A stretch of DNA of 64,000 bases from NCBI RefSeq assembly GCF_014138265.1, contig NZ_JACGXL010000002.1:1-64000 (forward strand), read 5' to 3'. Positions 49,176 to 57,912 of the stretch are shown one piece after another. Each line of letters opens with the position of its first letter. The stretch's first letter is position 1. The notes below the pieces were generated by a model. The model saw nothing but the letters and a program-made list of their open reading frames with translations. It had not been told where the DNA came from and made no database searches. The DNA comes from Dokdonella fugitiva (lineage in GTDB: Bacteria > Pseudomonadota > Gammaproteobacteria > Xanthomonadales > Rhodanobacteraceae). The translations under genes and the position numbers were made by a program.

Positions 49176-50477
49176 ATGCGCATCACCCATCGCGGCTTGT
49201 TCGTCGCCGGCGCGCTCGCCGCGGCCGGCGCCCCGTCGCTGCAGGCGGAACCTGCGCTCGAGTACACGGTCGGCGTCGAACTCGAGCAGAACGACAACAT
49301 CAACCTCAGTCGCGACAACCCGGTCGAGGAGACCGTGCTGACGCCGTCGTTCGCGTTCGACCTCAAGCAGCAGGGCGCGGTGCTCAGCGCGACCGCAGCG
49401 GGCACGGTGTCGTACCGCGACTACCTCGGCGGCAAGTTCTCCGACGAGCTGCGCGGACTGCTTTCCGGCGTCGCGACCTGGTCGATCAGCCCGGACCGCT
49501 TCGACTGGGTGGCCGAGGACTACCTCGGCCGCCAGCCGATCAACGTGCTGCAGGCCGACGTACCGAGCAACCAGCAGCAGACCAACGTGTTCAGCAGCGG
49601 ACCGACCTGGCGCGCGCGCTTCGGCGACAACCTGCGCGGCCGCCTCGACCTGCGCTACACGAACACCTACGCGGAAGAAACCAACGATTTCAACAGCGAT
49701 CGCTTCAGCGCAGCAGGGCGCCTCGCCTGGCTGCTCGGCGCGCTCGACAACGTGAGCGGCTCGCTGACCGCCTCGCGCGTGCGCTACGACGAACTCGCCT
49801 CGCGGCCGTTCGACTACGACCGCGAGGACGCCTACATCGGCTACGAGCACGCCACCAACACGCTCAAGCTCGACGCCGCAGCCGGCTACAGCTGGGTCGA
49901 CCTGCGCGGGCCGGAAAGCCGCTCGGGCACGCTGCTCAGCCTCGGCCTGCGCTGGACGCCGTCGCCGGCGACCGACCTCGGCGTGAACGCCGCGCGGCAG
50001 TTCGCCGACGCGAGCCAGGACCTCGTGATCGATCCCGCCTCGATCGGCAACCTCGGCGTCGGCAGCGGCCGCAACGGCTCGGTGATCTCGCCGCAGCTCT
50101 ACGTCGAGAAACGCATCGGTCTCGATTTCAACCATCGCGAGGAAACCTACAACTTCAACGTCGCGCCGTTCTGGCGCAAGATCGACTACATCGAGGGCGA
50201 GTTCTTCAGCCAGCACGCGTTCGGCTGGACCGCGACGTTCAACTGGCTGTTCCGCCCGACCTTCGCGCTGGCGCTGTCGACCGGACGCGAGCATCGGGAC
50301 TACACCGGCCTCGGCCGCACCGACACCGACGCGAGCTATTCGATGGCGCTGTCGTGGCGGCAGACCAGCCACTGGACCTGGGTGCTGCGCGGCACGCACG
50401 CACTGCGCGACAGCACGTTGCGCGAAGCCGGTTACTCGGACAATGCGATCATCCTCTCCCTGACCTACACGCGCTGA
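49176..50477 (+). CDS. Outer-membrane beta-barrel protein of the EPS cluster
   Basis: 433 residues with a signal peptide (MRITHRGLFVAGALAAAGAPSLQA). The mature part is amphipathic beta strands with aromatic belts: LEYTVGVELEQNDNINLSRDN at the start, many R-x-D-x-R-Y type strands, and a last strand NAIILSLTYTR. The pattern matches the barrel proteins associated with exosortase/EPS loci (TIGR03016-like). It may form the exit channel for the polymer, complementing the short Wza-like protein. The ATG at 49176 follows AGGGAGGGGAGACC. Confidence 0.88.
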   Translation: MRITHRGLFVAGALAAAGAPSLQAEPALEYTVGVELEQNDNINLSRDNPVEETVLTPSFAFDLKQQGAVLSATAAGTVSYRDYLGGKFSDELRGLLSGVATWSISPDRFDWVAEDYLGRQPINVLQADVPSNQQQTNVFSSGPTWRARFGDNLRGRLDLRYTNTYAEETNDFNSDRFSAAGRLAWLLGALDNVSGSLTASRVRYDELASRPFDYDREDAYIGYEHATNTLKLDAAAGYSWVDLRGPESRSGTLLSLGLRWTPSPATDLGVNAARQFADASQDLVIDPASIGNLGVGSGRNGSVISPQLYVEKRIGLDFNHREETYNFNVAPFWRKIDYIEGEFFSQHAFGWTATFNWLFRPTFALALSTGREHRDYTGLGRTDTDASYSMALSWRQTSHWTWVLRGTHALRDSTLREAGYSDNAIILSLTYTR

Positions 50478-50489
50478 CGACGGGACCGG

Positions 50490-51296
50490 ATGATCGAGGC
50501 GGCACATTCCAACGCGCGCACGGCGACCCGCACCGTCGCCCTGATGTATCACGCGATCGGCGGTCCGGGCAGTCCCGACGCCGCGCAGGATCCGCACTAC
50601 ACCGTCGAGGCGACGCGCTTCGCGGCGCAGCTGGACGCGCTCGTGCGCGTCGCCGGCGGCGTCACCAGCGCGCGCGACTGGCTCGCCGCACCGAGCCGCG
50701 CGGCCGTGCTCACCTTCGACGACGGCCACGCGAGCAACCACGCGCTCGCCTGGCCGGCGCTGTGCGAGCGCGGCCTGCGCGCGGACTTCTTCGTCAATCC
50801 CGGCAAGGTCGGCGAAGCCGGCCTCGCCGGATGGGCGCAGCTGCGCGAGATGGCCGCGAGCGGCATGTCGATCCAGTCGCACGGCTGGAACCATCGCTAC
50901 TTCACCGAACTCGACGAGCGCGCACTGCGCGAGGACCTGCTGCGCTCTCGCCTCGCGATCGAAGACCACGTCGGCAGCGCGGTGACCCTGCTCGCACCGC
51001 CCGGCGGGCGCATGCGCGCCGACCTGCCCGCGGTCGCACGCGAATGCGGCTACGCGCACGTGCTCGGCTCCGAACCGGGCGTGCTCGACGCCGCGGACGC
51101 GGGCCGCGCGCTGCCGCGCATGAGCGTGACCGCGTCGCTCGACGTCGCGACACTCGAAGGCTGGGTCGCCGGCCGCGGCGTCGCGCGCGCCCGCCTGCGC
51201 TACGGCGTGCTCGGCTTCGCCAAGCGCGCGCTCGGCGACCGCCGCTACGAACGCCTGCGCGGAAGACTGCTCGGCCGGGGAGACTCCACCCGATGA
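50490..51296 (+). CDS. Polysaccharide deacetylase (NodB domain)
   Basis: 268 residues. The metal and catalytic motifs are TFDDGH (75-80) and SHGWNH (130-135), with LLAPPGGRMRADL as motif 3. It removes N- or O-acetyl groups from the polymer or a lipid-linked intermediate. No signal peptide is seen, so it may act in the cytosol or by another route. ATGA overlap with the next gene indicates coupling. Confidence 0.93.
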   Translation: MIEAAHSNARTATRTVALMYHAIGGPGSPDAAQDPHYTVEATRFAAQLDALVRVAGGVTSARDWLAAPSRAAVLTFDDGHASNHALAWPALCERGLRADFFVNPGKVGEAGLAGWAQLREMAASGMSIQSHGWNHRYFTELDERALREDLLRSRLAIEDHVGSAVTLLAPPGGRMRADLPAVARECGYAHVLGSEPGVLDAADAGRALPRMSVTASLDVATLEGWVAGRGVARARLRYGVLGFAKRALGDRRYERLRGRLLGRGDSTR

Positions 51297-52435
51297 AATG
51301 GACCTTCGTGCTGTGCCTGTTCATGCTCGGCTGGACCTACCTCGGCTATCCGCTCGCGATGCTCGCGCGCGCGCTCTATCGCCCGCGCCGCGTACAGCCG
51401 GCGGAGTGGGAACCGAGCGTGGAGGTCGTCATCGTCGCGCACAACGCCGCGGACGAACTCGCCGCGAAACTGAAGAACGTCGCCGCACTCGACTATCCGC
51501 CCGAGAAGCTGCGTTTCCACGTCGCCTCGGACGGCTCGGAAGACCACACGCCGACCGTGCTGCGCGAGTTCGGCGACCCGCGCCTGATCCCGTACGTGTT
51601 CCCGGTACGGCGTGGCAAATCGGCCTGCCTCGGCGACATCGTGCCCAAGCTCAAGGCCGACGTGGTGCTGTTCGCGGATGCGCGCCAGCGCATCGAACCC
51701 GGCGCGCTGCGCGCGCTGCTGCGCCTGCTGTCCGACCCGCGCGTCGGCGCGGTCGGCGGCGAACTCGCGTTCGAGCGCAGCTACAGCGACTTCGGCGACG
51801 GCGTCGACTTCTACTGGCGCTACGAGACCTTCATCCGCGGCAACGAGGCGGAGAGCGGTTCGGTCGTCGGCGTGAGCGGTGCGCTCTACGCCGCGCGCCG
51901 CGCGTTGCTGCCGCAGATTCCCGAGGGCCTCATCCTCGACGACCTGTGGATCCCGCTGCAGATCGCGCGCGACGGTTCGCGCATCGTGTTCAGCAGCGAG
52001 GCGCGCGCGTGGGACCGGCCGTCGAAGGACGCCGCGGTCGAATCGCTGCGCAAGCGGCGCACGCTCGCCGGCAACTTCCAGCTGATCGCGCGCGAACCGT
52101 CGTTGCTGCTGCCGTGGACGCATCCGCTCGGCTGGCGCCTGTGGGGCCACAAGTGGCTGCGCCTGCTCGCGCCGTGGTTCATGCTGGCGGTGTTCGCGAG
52201 CAACCTCGCGCTGCTCACCGAGTCGCCGAAATGGGCGCTGCTCGCGCTCGCGCAGGCGGCGTTCTACGGCCTCGCGTTCGCCGCGATGCGCAAGCCGGAG
52301 CTGCTGCGCATCACGCCGGTACGGATCATCGCGACGTTCGTGCGCATGAACGGCTACGCCGTGCTCGGCCTGCACGACTTCCTCACCGGGCGCGCCAGCG
52401 CGGCCTGGTCCGTCACGCGCCGGCGGGATGCCTGA
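51293..52435 (+). CDS. Membrane-bound glycosyltransferase family 2
   Basis: 380 residues. An N-terminal helix (WTFVLCLFMLGWTYLGYPLAML), a GT2 domain with VEVVIVAHNAADEL, HVASDGSED and VLFADARQRIEPGAL (DxD-type region), the acceptor motif ILDDLWIPLQIARDG and RKRRTLAGNFQL, then three C-terminal helices. Similar enzymes polymerise or initiate beta-linked glycans at the inner membrane. The donor sugar cannot be read. Confidence 0.92.
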   Translation: MKWTFVLCLFMLGWTYLGYPLAMLARALYRPRRVQPAEWEPSVEVVIVAHNAADELAAKLKNVAALDYPPEKLRFHVASDGSEDHTPTVLREFGDPRLIPYVFPVRRGKSACLGDIVPKLKADVVLFADARQRIEPGALRALLRLLSDPRVGAVGGELAFERSYSDFGDGVDFYWRYETFIRGNEAESGSVVGVSGALYAARRALLPQIPEGLILDDLWIPLQIARDGSRIVFSSEARAWDRPSKDAAVESLRKRRTLAGNFQLIAREPSLLLPWTHPLGWRLWGHKWLRLLAPWFMLAVFASNLALLTESPKWALLALAQAAFYGLAFAAMRKPELLRITPVRIIATFVRMNGYAVLGLHDFLTGRASAAWSVTRRRDA

Positions 52436-52438
52436 TCG

Positions 52439-53677
52439 ATGGCCACGAACGCCACGCCGGATCGGCCGCTGCGCGTCCTCTACGTCGTCTCCCTGTTCCC
52501 GTGTTGGTCGGAGACGTTCATCGTGCGCGAGATGCACGCGCTGATCGAACGCGGTGCCGAGCTCGCGATCCTCTCGCTCAAGCCGGCGAGCGAGAAGATC
52601 GTGCAGGACCGCGCCGCGCTGCTGCTCGACCGCACGATCCACCCGAAGGGCGCGCTCGCGTCGGTGCTCGCGTTCGCCGGGCTCGCGCTGCGCCGCCCGT
52701 GGGTCACGCTCGGCTTCGTCGCGCGCCTCGTCGCCGGCCTCTGGCGCCAGCCGGGGGTGCTGTTCAACAGCCTCGGCGCGGTCTGCCGCGCCGCCGGCCA
52801 GCTGCGCCGGCTCGACGCGTTCGACGCCGACCTCGTGCATGCGCCGTGGGCGACCTACCCCGCGACCGTCGCGTGGTTCCTGTCGCGCGTGCTCGGCAAG
52901 CCGTTCTCGTTCACGAGCCGCGCGCACGACATCTTCGTCGAGGACCACATGATGGCGGCGAAGCTCGCCGCGACCGACCTCGCGGTGACGATCACGCGCA
53001 ACAACGTGCGCCACATGCAACGCTGGATCTCCCCGCCCGGCTCGGTGCCGATCCAGGTGATGCATTCGGCGCTGGAGCTCGGCGAGACGCGTTATTCGCG
53101 CGAGGGCCGCCTGCCGCACCGGCTGCTGTCGGTCGGCCGGCTGGATCCGATCAAGGGCTTCGACGTGCTGCTGCCCGCGCTCGCGCTGCTGCGCGACCGC
53201 GGCGTCGCGTTCGACAGCGTGGTCATCGGCGAAGGCGAGGAACGCGCGCGCCTCGAAGCGCAACGCGACGAACTCGGACTGCAGGACCGCGTCGCGTTCG
53301 TCGGCGCCAAGCCGCAGACCGACGTGCGCAAGGCGATGGCCGAGTCGACGCTGATGGTGATGCCGTGCGTGGTCACGCCCGAAGGCAACGCCGACGGCAT
53401 CCCGAACGTGCTCACCGAAGCGATGGCGGCCGGCCTGCCGGTCGTCAGCACGCGCGTGTCGGGCATCCCGGAACTCGTCGACGACGGCGTCAGCGGCCGC
53501 ATCGTCGAACAACGCGACGCCGCCGCGCTCGCCGACGCGATCGCCGCGCTGCTCGCCGATCCCGCGCTCGGCGACGCCTATGCGGCCGCCGGTCGCGCCA
53601 AGGTCGAACGCGAGTTCGACGTGCGCATCGAAGCGGGCCGCCTGTTCGACTGCTTCACGAAGGTCGTCCATGGCTGA
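52439..53677 (+). CDS. Glycosyltransferase family 4 (first)
   Basis: 412 residues, GT-B fold. N-terminal LYVVSLFPCWSETFIVREMHALIERGAELAILSL, and a C-terminal donor site SVGRLDPIKGFDVLLPALALLRDRG with EGNADGIPNVLTEAMAAGLPVVSTRVSGIPELV, where the E-x7-E motif binds the nucleotide sugar. It starts 3 bp after the GT2 stop and ends with an 8-bp overlap onto the next gene. Confidence 0.94.
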   Translation: MATNATPDRPLRVLYVVSLFPCWSETFIVREMHALIERGAELAILSLKPASEKIVQDRAALLLDRTIHPKGALASVLAFAGLALRRPWVTLGFVARLVAGLWRQPGVLFNSLGAVCRAAGQLRRLDAFDADLVHAPWATYPATVAWFLSRVLGKPFSFTSRAHDIFVEDHMMAAKLAATDLAVTITRNNVRHMQRWISPPGSVPIQVMHSALELGETRYSREGRLPHRLLSVGRLDPIKGFDVLLPALALLRDRGVAFDSVVIGEGEERARLEAQRDELGLQDRVAFVGAKPQTDVRKAMAESTLMVMPCVVTPEGNADGIPNVLTEAMAAGLPVVSTRVSGIPELVDDGVSGRIVEQRDAAALADAIAALLADPALGDAYAAAGRAKVEREFDVRIEAGRLFDCFTKVVHG

Positions 53678-54803
53678 GCCCCGTCGCGTGCTCGTCGTCA
53701 GCGACGAGATGGAAGTCGGCGGCAGCCAGCGCCAGATCGCGCACCTGCTCGCCGGGCTCGACCGCGCGCGCTGGCAGGCGGAGCTGCTGTACTTCCGCAA
53801 CCGTTCGTTCCTCGCGGACCGGCTCGCCGAATCCGGCATCCGTGTGCACGAACTGCCCAAGCGCGGCCGCATCGACCCGCGTTTCGTACTGCGCCTCGCC
53901 GCACTGCTGCGCCGCGGCCGCTACGACATCGTGCATTGCTATTCGCTGACCGCCGAGCTGTGGGTGCGCGCGCTGCTGCCGGTGTCGCCGCGATGCGCGT
54001 TCATCGCGTCGGTGCGCGGCCTGTGCCTGCACCACACGCGGCGACAGTGGCGGTTCAAGCGCTGGATCGTGCGCCGCGCGGACGCGGTCATCGCCAACGC
54101 ACGCGCCGGAGCGCGCGCGACCGCCGAGCGCACCGGCCTGCCGCTCGGCCGCATCAGCCTCGTGCCGAACGGCGTCGAGATGCCCGCGTCGATCGCGCCG
54201 GACCGGCGCGCGCGCGAGCGCGATGCGCTCGGCGTCCCGCCGGGCCGCTGCTGCGGCCTGTTCGTCGGCCGCTTCGTAGCGGTCAAGAACATCCCGCTGC
54301 TGCTCGACGCGCTCGCGCTGGTCGCGGCGGCACGCCGTCCGTTCCTCCTGCTCGCCGGCGACGGCCCGCTCGACGCCGAGCTGCGCGCGCAGGCGACGCG
54401 GCTCGGCCTCGATGCCGACGTGCGCTTCCTCGGCGAGCGCAGCGACGCGCAGGCGCTGATGCAGTGCGCCGACTTCCTCGTGCTGTGCTCGCGCGAGGAA
54501 GGCCTGTCGAACGTCGTGCTCGAGGCGATGGCCGCCGGTTGCACGCCGCTCGTCTCCGCGGTCGGCGGCAATCCCGAACTGGTCGAGCACGAACGCAACG
54601 GCCTGCTGTTCCCGAGCGACGACGGCGCCGCGCTCGCCGCCGCGCTCGAACGCGTCGCCGGCGACGATGCGCTGCGCGCGCGCCTCGCCGGCGCCGCGTA
54701 CGACGATGCCGCCCACGGCTATGCCGTCGACGAGATGGTCCGACGCACCGAAGCCGTGTACGCGCGCGTGCTCGGGCCGTCGCGCCGCACCGGTGGGGAC
54801 TGA
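53670..54803 (+). CDS. Glycosyltransferase family 4 (second)
   Basis: 377 residues. VLVVSDEMEVGGSQRQIAHLLAGLD is the family start; VGRFVAVKNIPLLLDALALV and CSREEGLSNVVLEAMAAGCTPLVSAVGGNPELV form the donor site. The ATG lies within the end of the preceding gene (8-bp overlap). Confidence 0.94.
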   Translation: MAEPRRVLVVSDEMEVGGSQRQIAHLLAGLDRARWQAELLYFRNRSFLADRLAESGIRVHELPKRGRIDPRFVLRLAALLRRGRYDIVHCYSLTAELWVRALLPVSPRCAFIASVRGLCLHHTRRQWRFKRWIVRRADAVIANARAGARATAERTGLPLGRISLVPNGVEMPASIAPDRRARERDALGVPPGRCCGLFVGRFVAVKNIPLLLDALALVAAARRPFLLLAGDGPLDAELRAQATRLGLDADVRFLGERSDAQALMQCADFLVLCSREEGLSNVVLEAMAAGCTPLVSAVGGNPELVEHERNGLLFPSDDGAALAAALERVAGDDALRARLAGAAYDDAAHGYAVDEMVRRTEAVYARVLGPSRRTGGD

Positions 54804-54881
54804 CGCGATGCCGACGCAACCGACCTGCTGCTCCTCGCCGATGCCGCGCGACGACGCGTCGGCGCCACCAGGAATCCGTGC

Positions 54882-56675
54882 ATGCCTGTCGTGACCGACC
54901 CCGCGAGCGTGATCGGCGATTTCGCCTGCGCCCTCGGCCCCGCCGCCGCACGCGCGCTCGTCGTACCGGCGGGCTACGCCTCGTCCGTCGAAGGCGACGT
55001 GCACATCGCCACGCGCGGCGCGGTGCGCCGCGGCGAAGCGGCCGGCGTGCGCTGGCTCGCGCTTGCCGACCTCGTCGAGGGCCGCTGCGACGACGGCGTC
55101 GCCGCACTCGACGGCGAACCGCCGCACGCACGCTGGCGTGGCCGCTTCGCACAGCTCGCCTGGAGCGCGGACGGGCGCCGCATGGTCGCGCTCACCGACC
55201 ATTTCTCGACCCTGCCGCTGTACGTGCTCGAGCGCGACGGTACCGTGCTGTTCGCGAGCGACCTGCGCCTGATCCTCGCGAGCCCGCTGTGCACGCGCGA
55301 GGTCGATCCGCTCGCGATCTATCACTACCTCAACTTCGCCTACGTGCCGGCGCCGCTGACGATCTGCGCCGGCGTGCAGCACCTCACGCCGGGCACGCGC
55401 TATGCGTGGGACGGTGCGCACGGTCGCAGCACGCGCTACTGGCTGCCGGCGTACGCGGAAGACCTGCGCGGCAGCGACGACCAGCTGGCGCGCGCGCTGC
55501 GCGAGCAGATCGTCGCGAGCGTGCACGACCATCGCCCGTCCGACGCGCGCAGCTGGGGCTGCTTCCTCTCCGGCGGTACCGACAGCTCGAGCATCGTGTC
55601 GATCCTCGCGAGCGAGCGGCCCGGCGCCAAGGTGCGCAGCTTCTCGATCGGCTTCGCCGAAGAAGGTTACGACGAACTCGGCTACGCCGAACTCGTCGCG
55701 CGCACGGTCGGCGCCGAACCGTACACCGCGCGCGTGAGCCGTGGCGAAGCGGTCGCGCTGCTCGAACGCGTCGTCGACGCCTGGGACCAGCCGTTCGGCG
55801 ACGCGTCGGCGGTGCCGACGCTCGCCTGCGCCGCGCTCGCGGCGACGCAATCGGTCGACACGCTGCTCGCCGGCGACGGCGGCGACGAGATCTACGGCGG
55901 CAACGAGCGCTACGCGAAGGACCAGGTGATGGAGACGTTCCATCGCCTGCCCGCGCCGCTCAAGGCGCTCGCACGCGGCGTCGGCCGCATCGCCGGCCGC
56001 TCCTCGTCTCACTTCCTCAACCGCGTCGACAACTTCACGCGGCGCGCGTCGCTGCCGAATCCGGACCGCTTCTACACCGACGACTCGTTCGGTTCGGACG
56101 ACTACGACGACCTGCTCACGCCCGCGTTCCGCGCGCGCGTGCCGCGCGACGCGTCGCTCGATTTCATGCGCGAGGTGTACGCGCTCGGCGGCTCGGCCGG
56201 CCCGCTGCACCGGATCATGCGCCTCGACCTCGCGATGGCGATCGCGCAGAACGACCTCTACAAGGTGCACGGCGCCTGCCGCGCGCACGGCATCAGCGCA
56301 CGCTATCCGTACCTCGACCCGCGCCTCGTCGCCTGGACCGGGCGGCTGCCGCCGTCGTACAAGGTGCGGGGCACGACCAAGCGCTACCTGTTCAAGCAAG
56401 CGATGGTCGGCATCCTGCCCGACGACGTGCTGCGCAAGAAGAAGCAGGGCTTCGGCCTGCCGGTCGCGGTGTGGTTGCGCAACGACCCGGTGTTCCAGGG
56501 CTTCGTGCGCGACGTGCTGTTCGATCCGCGTTCGCTCGCGCGCGGCATGTTCGAGCGCGCGTTCGTCGAGCGCCTGCTCGCCGAGCACGCGCGCGGCAGC
56601 TGGGACCATTCGCGCGGAATCTGGCAGCTCGTCGTGCTCGAGCTGTGGCTGCGGAGACACTTCGATGCAGCCTGA
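54882..56675 (+). CDS. Asparagine-synthase-like protein lacking the N-terminal nucleophile
   Basis: 597 residues. The C-terminal synthetase domain has the PP-loop FLSGGTDSSS (230-236), AGDGGDEIYGG and the Lys-rich end KKKQGFGLPVAVWLR, so AMP-forming amide transfer is possible. The N-terminal 190 residues keep glutaminase-domain strands (ALTDHFSTLPLYVLERDGTVLFASDLRLIL), but the protein begins MPVVTDP instead of MCG, and no Cys is found at position 2. It therefore cannot use glutamine by the standard route; it may use ammonia or the paralogue's. The overlap with the next gene is 11 bp. Confidence 0.9.
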   Translation: MPVVTDPASVIGDFACALGPAAARALVVPAGYASSVEGDVHIATRGAVRRGEAAGVRWLALADLVEGRCDDGVAALDGEPPHARWRGRFAQLAWSADGRRMVALTDHFSTLPLYVLERDGTVLFASDLRLILASPLCTREVDPLAIYHYLNFAYVPAPLTICAGVQHLTPGTRYAWDGAHGRSTRYWLPAYAEDLRGSDDQLARALREQIVASVHDHRPSDARSWGCFLSGGTDSSSIVSILASERPGAKVRSFSIGFAEEGYDELGYAELVARTVGAEPYTARVSRGEAVALLERVVDAWDQPFGDASAVPTLACAALAATQSVDTLLAGDGGDEIYGGNERYAKDQVMETFHRLPAPLKALARGVGRIAGRSSSHFLNRVDNFTRRASLPNPDRFYTDDSFGSDDYDDLLTPAFRARVPRDASLDFMREVYALGGSAGPLHRIMRLDLAMAIAQNDLYKVHGACRAHGISARYPYLDPRLVAWTGRLPPSYKVRGTTKRYLFKQAMVGILPDDVLRKKKQGFGLPVAVWLRNDPVFQGFVRDVLFDPRSLARGMFERAFVERLLAEHARGSWDHSRGIWQLVVLELWLRRHFDAA

Positions 56676-57909
56676 GACGAGCTCGCGCACCGCGGACACG
56701 CACGCGGGACAGGGGCGTGTCTCGCGTGGTCCACGTCCGTTGCGCGTGCTCATGGTGCTGGAGAGCAACTTCCCGGTGATCGGCGGTGGCGGCGCCGAGT
56801 CGCAGGTGCGCACGCTCGCGCTGCGCCTGCGCGAACGCGGCCATCGCGTCACCGTGCTCACGCCGCTGCGCGATCCTGAGCTCACGCCGGCGCGCATCGG
56901 CCGCCACGAAGGCATCCCGGTGCTGCGCATCGCCTATCCGCGCATCCGCCTGTTCGGCTCGCTCGTGCTGTGGCTGCGCCTGCTCGCGTTCCTCGCGCGG
57001 CACGGCCGGCGCTACGACGCCTGGCACGTGCACATCGCGCATCACCTCGGCGCCCTCACGACGATGATGGGCCGCCGCGTCGGCCGCACCGTGGTGGTGA
57101 AGGTCTCGGGCTGGTGGGAACTCAAGAAGGGCCTGCTGCGCGACGACGGCGGTTTCGTCGCGCGCGTCGGCCAGCGCTGGCTGCGCGGCGCGCACGCGCT
57201 GCAGGCGATCAGCCACCGCATCGAGGCCGAACTGCTGCGGCACGGCTTCGCGCGCGAGCGCATCGTCGCGCTGCCGAACGCGATCGACATGCGCCGCTTC
57301 GGCGTGCGCGCGGCGCCGCCCGCGGAGGGCGTGCCCACCGCCGTGTTCGTCGGCCGGCTCGTGCCCGAGAAGGGGCTCGGCGTGCTGCTCGACGCGTGGG
57401 CCGCGGCCTTCCCGCAGGACGGTCGCGCGCGCCTGCGCCTGGTCGGCGCCGGACCGCTCGAAGCATCGCTGCGCGCGCAGGCCGAACGCCTCGGCATCGC
57501 CGCGCAGGTCGAGTTCCTCGGCCACCGATCCGACGTCGAACATCTGCTGCGCGAAGCCGATTTCGGCGTGCTGACCTCGACCATCGAAGGGCTGTCCAAC
57601 ACGCTGCTCGAGTTCATGGCCTCGTGCCTGCCGGTCGTCGCGAGCCGCGTCAGCGGCAGCGAGGATTTCGTCGTCGACGGCCGCAACGGCTGGCTGTTCG
57701 AACCGGGCGACCGCGACGCGCTCGCGCGCTGTCTCGCCGACGCGGTCGCCCACGGCCGCGCGGGCCTGCACCGGCTCGGCTGCAATGCGCGCGCCGACGT
57801 CGCCGGTCGTGCCGACCTCGACGTCGTGGTCGACCGGCTGCTCGCGTTGTACCGTGGCGACGATCCGGCGCGCGTCGACGCGCCGGCCATTCCGCTCACG
57901 GGGGGCTGA
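56665..57909 (+). CDS. Glycosyltransferase family 4 (third)
   Basis: 414 residues. A polar 25-residue N-terminal extension precedes VLMVLESNFPVIGGGGAESQVRTLALRLRERGHRVTVLTPL. Donor site: VFVGRLVPEKGLGVLLDAW and TSTIEGLSNTLLEFMASCLPVVASRVSGSEDFV. It lies between the two asparagine-synthase-like genes, which suggests that all three act on the same repeat unit. Confidence 0.93.
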   Translation: MQPETSSRTADTHAGQGRVSRGPRPLRVLMVLESNFPVIGGGGAESQVRTLALRLRERGHRVTVLTPLRDPELTPARIGRHEGIPVLRIAYPRIRLFGSLVLWLRLLAFLARHGRRYDAWHVHIAHHLGALTTMMGRRVGRTVVVKVSGWWELKKGLLRDDGGFVARVGQRWLRGAHALQAISHRIEAELLRHGFARERIVALPNAIDMRRFGVRAAPPAEGVPTAVFVGRLVPEKGLGVLLDAWAAAFPQDGRARLRLVGAGPLEASLRAQAERLGIAAQVEFLGHRSDVEHLLREADFGVLTSTIEGLSNTLLEFMASCLPVVASRVSGSEDFVVDGRNGWLFEPGDRDALARCLADAVAHGRAGLHRLGCNARADVAGRADLDVVVDRLLALYRGDDPARVDAPAIPLTGG

Positions 57910-57912
57910 AGC

